Assembly: GCA_023213215.1 (NCBI GenBank)
Contig: CP096136.1
Coordinates: forward strand, 248,001-312,000
DNA length: 64,000 nucleotides
Reading direction: 5' to 3'
DNA from: Flavobacterium sp. JAD_PAG50586_2
GTDB taxonomy: Bacteria > Bacteroidota > Bacteroidia > Flavobacteriales > Flavobacteriaceae
The first letter of the stretch is position 1, and every line of letters begins with the position of its first letter. The notes below the pieces were generated by a model. It worked only from the letters and a program-made list of their open reading frames with translations. It ran no database searches and was not told where the DNA came from. The translations under genes were made by a program, and so were the position numbers. Below are positions 48,055-57,905 of the stretch, piece by piece.

Positions 48055-50450
48055 ATGAAAAAAATTACCAATTCAGGCCCGGAAAGAAAATAGTGATGGG
48101 CTTGACAGCCGCGATGCTGTTTGCCATTAAGGCAAATGCTCAGGTTCAGAACAACCAGAATATCTATGTCGACGACTACGGAGTGTTCAACGTTACCCAA
48201 AGCAACTTTGCCTTTGGTACCGCTCCGGCGAAAACCCAGACTACCAAAAGCAGCGCTAACCATGGTGTTTTGGCTTTTGGCCCCAACAGCACCTGGAGCG
48301 GGGCTTCAGACTCCCATTTTATTGATGGCTATGCCCGTTATTACGGCAGCAGTTTCTTCATCGCACCGGTAGGTGACAGCAATACCTACGCTCCGGCAGG
48401 CATCGATCCTGCTGCTGCTTCAGGGGTAGATGTGGGCTATTTCAAAACGAGTCCGGCTACACTCGGTACTACACTCGATACAGGTATCAGTGAGCTGTCG
48501 CCTTCTGAATACTGGAAGGTCAGCGGCGCAACCAACTCCAAAATCACACTCACCTGGCGTGCCGACAGCAACGTAGGCAGCATGCTGCTTACTCCTTCCC
48601 TAACCTATCTGACGATACTAGGGTATGACGGAACCCAATGGGTCGAAATCCCTTCTTTTTACGACATCACTTCTATCCTTGGGGACACTTCAGATACCAC
48701 CAAAGGATCTATTACAAGCTTAGCCGAAGTGAACCTGGGTTCGTATCAGGCTTTTGCCATAGGGGCTAAGGAAATATCGTCCTGTTACCCTGCCGTTACT
48801 TCCTCAGGCAATACCAAAACCTGGAACGGAAGCAGCTGGTCACCGGGTGCACCAACCCTTGCCGATCCTGTTATCATCAGCCAGCCGTATAATGCAGGAA
48901 GCTTTTCCTGTTATTCCGCACAGCTCAATGCCGACGTAACACTTGCTGACGGACAGGTACTGGATGTAGCCGACGGTTTCTCGGGAACGGGTAAAATCAT
49001 TATGAGCTCGGAAGCCAGCGTAATGCAGCGCAACGCCTCGGGAACCGCTCCAAAAATCGCACTGACCAAGGTGACTAACCCAATGCGCCGTTTTGACTAT
49101 ACCTTCCTGAGTTCACCGCTTAACAGCTTCAGTACCTTCTACAGCCAGGTTACCAGCGCGGCAAACACTGCCGTAAACGGACAGTTCGGCACTTATCCCA
49201 ACTCAGCATTCTATAATTATTTTACAGATAACGACAGCGGCGCTTCAGTAAACGTAACTGCTTCCAATGTGGCCGTGGGCCGCGGTTTCGCAGCTACCGT
49301 AGACGCACTGCAGGCGCCTTATACCATTTCTTCGGCAGCCGGATCGTGGTTTACCGAAAAATACCCTATCCACATCAAGGCCGAAGGAACTACCAATAAC
49401 GGAGATATCACAGTTCCTATGCCTACTGCTGTAGGATGGGTACGTGTCGGAAATCCGTATCCTTCGCCTATCAATGCCAACAAGCTTTTGGATGTCCTGG
49501 GTGACGATATCCGCAAAACCATCTACTACTGGTCCTTCAACACGCCCCGCCAAACCTGGGGCAGCAGTGCCACCAATTATAACAGTGCCGATTATGCTAC
49601 CTTTAACTATTCCGGTGGTGTAGCGGCCTGCCCTACCTGCCAGCAGCCTAACGGGATGATTGCTACCATGCAGTCGGTATACCTCAGAAAGCTCAATCCA
49701 AGTCCTATCACCTTTACCATGACCAACTGTTTGAGGGACCTAACCGGAAACGATATCTTCTTCCGTACCCAGCAACCGGGAAGATTCAGGCTCAACCTTA
49801 ACGGAAGCTCAGGCTCCTTCAGCCAGGTGCTGATTGCCTATAATGATATAGCAACAACAGGATATGACAACGGCTACGACTCCGTAAGGATGGGAGGTGC
49901 CATTACCTCTGAACTCAACTCGCTAATAGAAGGACAAACCAGTGGCTATGCCATCCAGACACGGCCTGCTTTTGAAGACACAGATGCTGTACCCTTACAG
50001 CTTATAAAACGCCAGGAAGAAACTTTTACCATCGCTCTGGCAACCAAAGAAGGAATCTTTAACTCCGGTGGCATCTCTATCTATCTACATGATAAACATT
50101 TGGGCTTGTTTCATGACTTCGCCACCGGTAGTTATTCCTTCGTGCAATCGGCAACACCTGATAATGAAAGGTTTGAGGTTGTTTACCGCACCAGTGCGCT
50201 TACCAATCCTGATGTGGCGCAAAACCCTGCGCTGGCCTTCATCAACGACCAGGTGTTCAATGCACAGTCTAAGCAGAATATGGCTCAGGTGAGCATCTTC
50301 GACTTAACCGGAAGGCTGGTAGAAACCTACAGCAATATCAACAACACAATGCTTACCGCACCGTTCATACACGCGCAGAGTGTGTATATCGCCAAAATCC
50401 TGTTGGAGGACGGTAGTATCGTAAACCAAAAAGTAATTAATAATAAATAG
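48055..50450 (+). CDS. Large T9SS-type surface protein (one frameshift)
   Basis: The long frame starts inside a signal peptide. ATG 48055 (MKKITNSGPERK) joins it after one base is added to the A4 run 48087-48090, giving ERKIVMGLTAAMLFAIKANAQ. The mature protein (about 760 aa) is Ser/Thr/Asn-rich beta structure; it ends in a type A-like sorting domain (ISIFDLTGRLVETYSNIN, SVYIAKILLEDGSIVNQKVINNK). No enzymatic domain is seen. It is probably an adhesin or shell protein and is immediately followed (8 bp) by an OmpA-family gene, typical of paired surface-protein operons. Confidence 0.75.
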
Positions 50451-50458
50451 TTCCTAAA

Positions 50459-51765
50459 ATGATTAAGATAACAGCGACTATAACAGCAATTCTGATAACC
50501 ACTGTGCTTACCGCCCAGAAGGATTCCCTGCAGGGAAAACCCTTTAACCGATGGTCGGTTGAAATCAATGCCGGACAGAACAAGGCCCTCAAACCCTTTA
50601 CGGATGGGTACTATTCCGCTAACCCCGACAAGTATTTCAACTTTACGGGCGTCAACCATTTCGATGCCGGCGTGCGCTACATGCTGTCTGACCGGTTCGG
50701 GCTTAAGCTCGACGCAGGGTACGACCTTATCGAAAACCAAAAAGGAAGTGGTTCCCTGCCGTTTTCCACAAAATCATACCGTGCAGGGTTTCAGGGTGTG
50801 GTCAACGTGGGGCACATCCTGAACTTTGAAAGTTTTACCAAACGTTTTGGGCTCCTGACCCATGGAGGTGTACAAGTGTCCCGTTTTGTGGTCGACGGTG
50901 GCCGCCATGAGGATAACGGTGGTTTCATGCTGGGCCTCACGCCTCAGTTCAGGCTGGCGCGCTGGTGTGCCCTTACGGGTGATTTTACCTATCTCGGCAA
51001 TGTCCGCCAGCACCTTACCTGGGACGGGCAGCTGTCTCCTGCAGAAAACAACCTCACGGGAGGCATGGTGCATACTTCACTGGGGCTTACTTTTTACTTA
51101 GGCGGTAAAGACAGCCACGCCGACTGGTATTTTGGAGGTGCTTCTAAAGCCTCTATACAGCAGGTAACCGAGCTGACCCGCGAAAATAAAAAACGCCTCG
51201 ACGATTTCGAGAAGTTGATGGATGACACCGACCGCGACGGTGTGCCGGATTACCTCGATGCCCAGAACAATACGCCTAACGGTGTGAAGGTGGATGCTAA
51301 AGGAAGGTATATTGATGCCAACGGCAACGGAACGCCTGATGAGCTCGAACCACGCAACGGCCGCGACGGCAGATCGGCTGAAGGGGTGCTACAGACAGTA
51401 ACAGCTACGCCAAGTCAGATGCAATGCGCGAGCTCGTGGCGGGTGGCTACCTCAACGTTTTCTATAATGTAAATGATGACACGCCAAACAGTGGCTCAGC
51501 AAATAACATTTACCATATCATACGGTTCATGAAGAAATTCACTGATACCAAAGCCGTACTGACAGGTCATGCCGACAGCCATGGCAACGAACAGGCCAAC
51601 AAGGAGCTTTCACGCCGCAGGGCAGAGAAACTTTACAACACGCTGGTAAATAGTGGTATCAGCCCTAACCGCTTAACCCTATCGGGCGAAGGCGTAGATG
51701 CTTCGTTTGACGATTCCAGGACCGGAAGGCAGCTTGCACGACGAGTATCTATAACGCTCGAATAA
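50459..51765 (+). CDS. OmpA-family outer-membrane protein (one frameshift)
   Basis: Frames 50459-51472 and 51424-51765 are one gene of about 435 aa; adding one base to the G4 run 51383-51386 gives AEGGATDSNSYAKSDAMRELV. The signal peptide is followed by an eight-strand-like beta barrel (about 25-220). A short thrombospondin-type-3 calcium linker follows (DTDRDGVPDYLDAQNNTPNG). A C-terminal OmpA peptidoglycan-binding domain completes it (IIRFMKKFTDTKAVLTGHADSHGNEQANKELSRRRAEKLYNTL). It anchors the outer membrane to the wall and probably supports the adhesins of the operon. Confidence 0.85.
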
Positions 51766-51804
51766 ATAATTTAATAATTACATAATCCATAAAAACTAAA
51801 ATAT

Positions 51805-52287
51805 ATGTCAAACCTAACCAACAACCGGTTAAACGTCACGATGACGGCTGCGCAGGTCGCTGCGGTAAAAACGGCTTTGCAGACCATTGCTACTAATATG
51901 CCTTTCCTTATAGGGCTTACCAAAGAAGAGCGTATTGCACTCCCTAAAATTAATGTAAATAACAAAGCCTTTACCGAAGATGCCATCAATGCCGTAGCCA
52001 ACAACGCAGGGATACTGCCTGCATACATCAGCGCCAGTGGCATGCAGAACGATTACCAGCTGTTCGTACAATTGGATGAGCTGCTGGGGTTGATGCGCCA
52101 GTTAGTGGAAAAGACGGAAGATACCCAAATGCTGGCCGGAAGTGAAGCCTTTGTAGGCTCCTTGTCGAGCTATAAGCTCTTTGGAGCCGCGGCTGATGCC
52201 GGTGTGGTGGGTGCTGACGCTATTGTTGATTTATTAAGGCAGAGATTCCTCTCATCGGGTCTGCCAGGAGAGCAATCGGCTACCTGA
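51805..52287 (+). CDS. Hypothetical 160-aa helical protein
   Basis: Starts MSNLTNNRLNVTMTAAQVAAVKTAL. It has no signal peptide, is predominantly helical and acidic, and has Ala/Val-rich segments (ADAGVVGADAIVDLLRQRFLS). This resembles small Bacteroidetes hypothetical proteins encoded beside surface genes; no function is known. It is 39 bp after the OmpA-family gene, and its stop runs directly into the GC-rich micro-hairpin array. Confidence 0.6.
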   Translation: MSNLTNNRLNVTMTAAQVAAVKTALQTIATNMPFLIGLTKEERIALPKINVNNKAFTEDAINAVANNAGILPAYISASGMQNDYQLFVQLDELLGLMRQLVEKTEDTQMLAGSEAFVGSLSSYKLFGAAADAGVVGADAIVDLLRQRFLSSGLPGEQSAT

Positions 52288-52349
52288 CCCCCACCCCTCA
52301 GGGTACCCCCTCCCACCCCTATGGGTGGGGGTACCCACCCCAAACCTCC

Positions 52350-52540
52350 GGCGGCGCAGCCTAAACCTGCGGCGGTGGAGCTTTAGGCTGGGACGACGGA
52401 GCTCAAAGCTGCGGCAACGCACCCCTAAGGGTCCGGCGACGCGGCTCAAAGCTCCGGCAACGAAGGGTAAAGGCGGGACGACGCAGCTCAAAGCTCGGGC
52501 AACGCACCCCTAAAGGTGGGACGACGGAGCTTTAAACCGC
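52350..52540. repeat. GC-rich array of nine 21-22 bp units with internal palindromes
   Basis: Nine units begin at 52350, 52371, 52392, 52413, 52435, 52456, 52477, 52498 and 52520. Each has a head (G(G/A)CGACG or G(G/A)CAACG type) and a small inverted repeat such as AGCT-CAA-AGCT or ACCC-CTAA-GGGT. Two units are 22 bp, which breaks reading frame, so it is not coding. GGGTACCC-rich palindromes border both sides (about 52290-52340 and 52548-52565). It lies between two genes of the surface operon. Confidence 0.75.
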
Positions 52541-52635
52541 AACCGCCCGGGTTTAGGGTACCCCTAACAATAAAATACAGAAATAACAAGCAACCCCTGA
52601 TAAATAGAAATAATTAAACATTAAACTCTGAAATT

Positions 52636-55089
52636 ATGAAAAAAACAATTACCACCTTCCTCCTGCTCGCCGGCTTATACGCCACCGCGCAGGTAAAGAT
52701 TGGGGATAACCCCACAACAATTAGCCCCAGTGCAGTGTTGGAAGCGGAAAGTACCACCAAGGGCTTTTTGCCGCCAAGAATGACCAAAGTACAGATGAAT
52801 GCAATAGCAGTACCTGCTGCGGGCCTTATCGTGTATTGCACCGATTGTAACCCTGCATCACTGTACACATTCGACGGTTCTGCCTGGAATGTACTCGGTT
52901 CTGCCAGTAACCCCAATGCCTCTTTTACCAGTGGTACGCTGGCATGTACCGGTACACTGGCAGGTTCTTATGTGCAGTACACTGCCATGAACAGCAGCAA
53001 TACCAAAACGGTGACCATTACCTGTAATACTGCAGGTACCGTTACCGGAAGCACCAATACCGTAAACGGAGTATCCTTTTCGGTAAACACTACTTTATAC
53101 AGTACAGGTGCAAATACACCTGTTACACTTACGGCTACAGGTACGCCTTTGGCTACAGGTACATTTAATTATACAGCTACTATAGCAGGACAGACCTGTA
53201 ACTTCAATGTAACGTATAGCGCTGCAGCTACGTTTGCCTGCGGTACTATTACCCACACTTTACCAAACAACCTGGTAAACGGAACAGCTTACAACACCGG
53301 AAGTGTATCATTACCTTACACAGCAGGTACGGGTGCAGCATACCCTACCACAACCGTATCCAATAATGGACTAACGCTTACCCGTGTAGCAGGCACCTAT
53401 GCAGCGGGTGGCGGCAATGTAGTATACAACCTCAACGGTACCTATACCGGTACAACAGGAGGCAGTGCGGTATTTACGCTGCCTGACGGTGGATGTACCG
53501 TATCGGCAGGTGCTGCTACCTTCTCCGGTTCTCCTTCTTGCGGTACACCGGCAGGCAACTATATTTCTACAGTAGCCATGACCGGCAGCAATACAGTACC
53601 TATTACCATATCGGCCAGCGGACAGGGCGCTTACAGCGTAACTACCAATACTGCAAATGGCGTTACATTCTCCGGTTCCGGTAACATTACGGCCACTGGT
53701 TCCCAAGCCATTACGCTAACTGCCAGCGGTACACCTACAACAACAGGTGTATTCAGCTATACAGTTACTATAGGTGGGCAGAGTTGCTCGTTTACGGTAA
53801 TATATAAACCCGTAACCACTTTTGCAGTAGGTAAAATAAACAGCAGCAGCAGTACTTTGTCTGTAGGAACAGACGTAAGCTGGAGCAGCCAGGTGGCAAA
53901 CAACGGGGTGACTGTCAGTGGCACCGGTATTACATTGCTGGCCGGCAAAACATATCATTTGAGTACGGTTCTTTCCGTTAACGGCGGCGGCTCAGCTTTT
54001 TATCAGTTTGTAAACAGCAGCAATGTTAAATTAGCGGGTACCACATCCGGCTATGGACAAGCCTCAGCGCAAAACCCGAGCACTCAATCTACAATGCCTG
54101 CTGAAGGGATCTATACGGTAGGAGCATCCAATGAAACAATCAAGGTAAGAATTATCGCAACAGCAGGTAGCCCTTATATCTACGGCGATGGTAATGGTAT
54201 TGTTGAATCATATATTGTAGCCGAGGAAATTCCATCAACAAGTACTTATGGAGTAGGGCGTATTAGCAGCAGCAGCAGTACTTTGTCAGCAGGTACGGAC
54301 GTAAGCTGGAGCAGCCAGGTGGCAAACAACGGGGTTACTATCAGTGGCACGGGTATTACATTGCTGGCCGGCAAAACATATCATTTGAGTACGGTTCTTT
54401 CCGTTAACGGCGGCAGCTCAGCTTTTTATCAGTTTGTAAACAGCAGCAATGTTAAATTGGCGGGTACCACATCCGGCTATGGACAAGCCTCAGCGCAAAA
54501 CCCGAGCACTCAATCTACAATGCCTGCTGAAGGGATCTATACGGTAGGAGCATCCAATGAAACAATCAAGGTAAGAATTATCGCAACAGCAGGTAGCCCT
54601 TATATCTACGGCGATGGTGTTGGTATTGTTGAATCACATATTGTAGCCGAGGAAATTCCATCAACAAGTACTTATGGAGTAGGTAAAATTAATAGCAGCA
54701 GCAGTACTGTGTCAGCAGGTACAGATGTGAGTTGGAACGGCCAGGTAGCGAGCAACGGGGTGACTGTCAGTGGCACCGGTATTACATTGCTGGCCGGCAA
54801 AACATATCATTTGAGTACGGTTCTTTCCGTTAACGGCGGCGGCTTAGCTTTTTATCAGTTTGTAAACAGCAGCAATGTTAAATTAGCGGGTACCACATCC
54901 GGCTATGGACAAGCCTCAGCGCAAAACCCGAACAGTCAATCTACAATGCCTGCTGAAGGGATCTATACGGTAGGAGCATCCAATGAAACAATCAAGGTAA
55001 GAATTATCACAACAGCAGGTAGCCCTTATATCTACGGCGATGGTAATGGTATTGTTGAATCATATATTGTAGCCGAGGAAATAAAATAG
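52636..55089 (+). CDS. Large repetitive secreted adhesin-like protein
   Basis: 817 aa with a signal peptide (MKKTITTFLLLAGLYATAQ). A phage-tail-fibre-like head follows (AVLEAESTTKGFLPPRMTKVQM, PAAGLIVYCTD), as in many Bacteroidetes surface proteins. Four or five Ig-like Thr/Gly-rich segments with paired Cys run to about residue 395. The rest is three near-identical 142-aa repeats (FAVGKINSSSSTLSVGTDVSWSS and related). No sorting domain is visible at its end. It is probably a fibrous adhesin. Confidence 0.75.
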   Translation: MKKTITTFLLLAGLYATAQVKIGDNPTTISPSAVLEAESTTKGFLPPRMTKVQMNAIAVPAAGLIVYCTDCNPASLYTFDGSAWNVLGSASNPNASFTSGTLACTGTLAGSYVQYTAMNSSNTKTVTITCNTAGTVTGSTNTVNGVSFSVNTTLYSTGANTPVTLTATGTPLATGTFNYTATIAGQTCNFNVTYSAAATFACGTITHTLPNNLVNGTAYNTGSVSLPYTAGTGAAYPTTTVSNNGLTLTRVAGTYAAGGGNVVYNLNGTYTGTTGGSAVFTLPDGGCTVSAGAATFSGSPSCGTPAGNYISTVAMTGSNTVPITISASGQGAYSVTTNTANGVTFSGSGNITATGSQAITLTASGTPTTTGVFSYTVTIGGQSCSFTVIYKPVTTFAVGKINSSSSTLSVGTDVSWSSQVANNGVTVSGTGITLLAGKTYHLSTVLSVNGGGSAFYQFVNSSNVKLAGTTSGYGQASAQNPSTQSTMPAEGIYTVGASNETIKVRIIATAGSPYIYGDGNGIVESYIVAEEIPSTSTYGVGRISSSSSTLSAGTDVSWSSQVANNGVTISGTGITLLAGKTYHLSTVLSVNGGSSAFYQFVNSSNVKLAGTTSGYGQASAQNPSTQSTMPAEGIYTVGASNETIKVRIIATAGSPYIYGDGVGIVESHIVAEEIPSTSTYGVGKINSSSSTVSAGTDVSWNGQVASNGVTVSGTGITLLAGKTYHLSTVLSVNGGGLAFYQFVNSSNVKLAGTTSGYGQASAQNPNSQSTMPAEGIYTVGASNETIKVRIITTAGSPYIYGDGNGIVESYIVAEEIK
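53821..55089 (+). repeat. Three tandem 426-bp coding repeats
   Basis: Repeat units begin at 53821, 54247 and 54673, exactly 426 bp (142 codons) apart, and are nearly identical at DNA level; the last is shorter and ends at the stop. Such near-identity means recent expansion or ongoing recombination, so copy number is likely to vary between strains. Confidence 0.92.
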
Positions 55090-55125
55090 ATATAGAATCC
55101 GGGTTCCAATACCATTATAGATGTC

Positions 55126-55165
55126 TTTAAATAGCCACCGCCCCTCAAGGCGGTGGTTATTTAAA
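55126..55165 (+). terminator. Long intergenic hairpin between adhesin and alkylsulfatase genes
   Basis: 17-bp stem TTTAAATAGCCACCGCC paired with GGCGGTGGTTATTTAAA (one G-T pair) and a 6-nt loop. No T-tract follows, so it may be a partial terminator or an mRNA-stability element within the operon. Confidence 0.5.
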
Positions 55166-55206
55166 GCAGCAGTAAAGACACAAAAGCCAAACAATATAAG
55201 TAACAC

Positions 55207-57177
55207 ATGAAACTCAAACCACACACACTGCTCTGCCTGCTCTGCCTGCCCGCATTGGGTATGCAGGCGCAGGTGCAGTTTCCGACCAAGCCAGCCACTG
55301 CATTTACCCAAACAGCCAACAATGCCGTGCTGCAGCGCCTGCCCTTTAATGACCGGAGCGATTTTGACGACGTAAGAAAAGGATGGATCGCGCCCCTGCT
55401 GAATAACGGCATAGTCCTGGACAGTAAGGGTGAAACGGTGTACGATGCCCGCATGTACCGCTTCCCTGAGAACCAGCCGGCACCGGCGAGTGTAAACCCC
55501 GCCCTGTGGCGGCAGTGCCAGCTCAATGCCTTTACGGGCCTCTTTAAGGTATGCGAAGGGGTGTACCAGGTGCGTGGCCTGGATATTTCCAACATCACTT
55601 TTATAGAAAGTGATAACGGTATCATCGTGGTAGACCCGCTTATTTCGGCGGAGACGGCCGCAGATGCCTTAAAGCTTTACCGCCAGAACCGCACCAACAA
55701 ACCGGTGGTGGCTGTCATCTACACCCACAGCCATACCGATCATTGCAATGGTGTGCGTGGCGTAGTAGACGAAGCAGATGTAAAGGCCGGTAAGGTAAAG
55801 ATCATTGCACCCACAGGTTTCACCGAAGAGCTGGTAAGCGAAGACATCTACGCCGGTACAGCCATGCTGCGCAGGGCCACTTATTCGTACAGCGCCGTGA
55901 TAGGAGCCGGCGAAAGGGGCAATATAGGAACCGGCCTGGGTCCGGGCGCAAGCCATGGTACGGTTACGCTTATTCTGCCAACCGACCTTATTACCCAGCC
56001 ACAGCAGAACATGACCGTCGACGGGGTAGAACTGCAGTTCCTGCTTACGCCTAATACCGAAGCTCCGGCAGAAATGCACTTTTATGTTCCCCGCTACAAG
56101 GCGCTCTGCACGGCTGAAAATGCCTGCCATACCCTGCATAATTTTTACACCCTCCGAGGTGCCAAAACCCGCAATGTGTATGCCTGGGTAAAAGCGCTGA
56201 ACCAAACACTGGAGCTATGGGGCGATAAGGCCGAAGCCTTATTCATGCCGCACACCTGGCCGGTATGGACCAACACCGGTATCAATAAACACATCGAGGA
56301 TTACAGGGATGCGCTCAAATATATTCACGACCAAACCCTGCACCTGGCCAACCAGGGCTACACCATGGATGATATCGGCTATATGGTTCAGCTGCCACCG
56401 CAACTGGACAACGTATGGAGCAACCAGGGTTTTTACGGCTCCGTAAGCCACAATGCAAGGGCAGTCTACAATTACTACCTGGGCTTTTTCAATGGCAACC
56501 CTGCCGACCTCAACCGCCGCAAGCCGTTGGAGAGGGCAGCCTTGTATGTACAGGCACTGGGCGGAGAAGCATCGGTGATGGCAAAAGCATCAGAGGCCAT
56601 GCAGAAAGGAGATTACCAATGGGCAGCCGAACTGCTGAACCATGTGGTGATGAACAACCCTTCCAATGGCAATGCCAAAAGCCTGGAAGCCGATGCGCTG
56701 GAGCAAATGGGCTACCAGGCAGAGTCAGCCACCTGGAGAGGGTTTTACCTGAGCGGGGCATACGAGCTGCGCAACGGGGTTAATGCAACAAAGATTCCCA
56801 ACACGGCTTCACCCGATATGCTGAGCTCCCTCACACCCACTATGATGATGGACTATATGGCGATACGATTGAACGGGCAAAAGGCTGCCGCGGCAAACAT
56901 TGGCATCAACCTCAATTTTACCGACCTCAGCCAGCAATATGGCCTCACCGTTAAGAAAGGCGTGATGAACTACAGGAGTACGCCGGTTGCCAACGCTGAC
57001 CTTTCCATAAAGCTTACCCTGGCACAGTTCCAGGGCCTGGTAGCAGGTGCTGTTACCATTGATGCGCTGGTAAAAGATAAGAAAATAGAAGTGACGGGCA
57101 ATACCGCCAGGTTCAATGAAATGCTGCAACTGATGGACAATTTTAAATTCTGGTTCAATATAGTAACACCCAATTAA
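55207..57177 (+). CDS. Alkylsulfatase-type metallo-beta-lactamase-fold hydrolase (SdsA1/YjcS-like)
   Basis: 656 aa with a signal peptide (MKLKPHTLLCLLCLPALGMQAQ). The zinc motif THxHxDHxxG is complete at 173-182 (THSHTDHCNG). The family Glu segment TPNTEAPAEMHFY and CTAENACHTLHNFY follow. A helical dimerisation region spans about 400-540 (GFYGSVSHNARAVYNYYLGFF...AAELLNHVVMNNP), and an SCP2-like C-terminal domain about 540-656. This is the class III linear alkylsulfatase layout, splitting sulfate esters such as dodecyl sulfate. It would act in the periplasm. Its place among adhesins is unusual. Confidence 0.88.
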   Translation: MKLKPHTLLCLLCLPALGMQAQVQFPTKPATAFTQTANNAVLQRLPFNDRSDFDDVRKGWIAPLLNNGIVLDSKGETVYDARMYRFPENQPAPASVNPALWRQCQLNAFTGLFKVCEGVYQVRGLDISNITFIESDNGIIVVDPLISAETAADALKLYRQNRTNKPVVAVIYTHSHTDHCNGVRGVVDEADVKAGKVKIIAPTGFTEELVSEDIYAGTAMLRRATYSYSAVIGAGERGNIGTGLGPGASHGTVTLILPTDLITQPQQNMTVDGVELQFLLTPNTEAPAEMHFYVPRYKALCTAENACHTLHNFYTLRGAKTRNVYAWVKALNQTLELWGDKAEALFMPHTWPVWTNTGINKHIEDYRDALKYIHDQTLHLANQGYTMDDIGYMVQLPPQLDNVWSNQGFYGSVSHNARAVYNYYLGFFNGNPADLNRRKPLERAALYVQALGGEASVMAKASEAMQKGDYQWAAELLNHVVMNNPSNGNAKSLEADALEQMGYQAESATWRGFYLSGAYELRNGVNATKIPNTASPDMLSSLTPTMMMDYMAIRLNGQKAAAANIGINLNFTDLSQQYGLTVKKGVMNYRSTPVANADLSIKLTLAQFQGLVAGAVTIDALVKDKKIEVTGNTARFNEMLQLMDNFKFWFNIVTPN

Positions 57178-57229
57178 CGGGCAGCCGTAGCCGGGAAAAG
57201 CAGCAAGTAAATAACCAAAAAAGCAATCA

Positions 57230-57373
57230 ATGATCAATAACACACAACACGGGAAGCACAGTATGGAAAGTGGTAATACGCTGCCTAAGCTTACCGCTTT
57301 GAGGGGTTATTTAAGAGGCTGTATCTGGCAGCTCATGCAGAAATTGCAGCAGTGGTATGACACTGCTGAATGA
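57230..57373 (+). CDS. Possible 47-aa small protein
   Basis: ATG 57230 to TGA 57371-57373, 53 bp after the alkylsulfatase gene and on the same strand. It is amphipathic, with a Leu/Gln/Trp-rich C-terminal helix (LRGCIWQLMQKLQQWYDTAE). There is no family and no independent signal; included as a candidate only. Confidence 0.3.
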   Translation: MINNTQHGKHSMESGNTLPKLTALRGYLRGCIWQLMQKLQQWYDTAE

Positions 57374-57483
57374 TACACCGGAAGCATGATGGGATTTTGG
57401 GAAATAGAATACGGTTACAGCCACAGTAAAAGCAAAGCGTTCAATACGCATTGCGGCTTTCCGCAGGCCCTGCTGGTACTGGG

Positions 57484-57859
57484 CGGGGCTTCGGAAAGCA
57501 TACATACAAAAATACGGCAGCCGGGCCGCAACACGGCAACAGTAAAAAAAATAACTCCCTACGTTCATACAACTCTATTACACGCTTTTCGCTGCCCTGC
57601 CTAAGGGAGTCGGGGCTTCGGAAAGCAATTAAAAACACGGCAGGCGTGCCGCAATACGGCAAATGCATATTCAAAATCATCTTTGTTTTCCCTCCCGGAA
57701 GACAGATGGCGGTAAAAAGGGAATGTTGAATGGCAAATTATCAAAAATACCCTGCTCTAAGGAGCCTGCCTTTTAGGGAGGCAGGCTCCTGAAGGCACCG
57801 TTATAATAAAACACACAACATAATACAACTATGGCAGGCCGGGCCACAACACGGCAAAA
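57484..57859 (+). repeat. Dispersed GC-rich repeats upstream of the YadA-like gene
   Basis: CGGGGCTTCGGAAAGCA followed by A-rich DNA and (T/C)ACGGCAG-C-GGCCGCAA-ACGGCAA occurs at 57484-57540 and 57611-57662. The second half alone recurs at 57833-57859. They lie in a non-coding gap of about 530 bp, contrasting with the AT-rich genome. Confidence 0.6.
57760..57790 (+). terminator. Strong hairpin upstream of the YadA-like gene
   Basis: Perfect 12-bp stem AGGAGCCTGCCT/AGGCAGGCTCCT with a 7-nt loop. No T-tract follows. It may terminate the preceding transcript or act as a leader element. Confidence 0.5.
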
Positions 57860-57905
57860 GCAAAGACGGAATATAATGCAGGTGGTAATCAATAATATTA
57901 AAAAC

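Noticed and set aside
52325-52513. 62-codon Arg/Lys-rich frame in the GC-rich array
   Set aside because: The repeat contains 22-bp units that shift frame, both strands are equally open, and the composition is dictated by the palindromic units.
52285-52565. CRISPR array
   Set aside because: No constant repeat with unique spacers; the units are contiguous and degenerate, and no cas genes are near.
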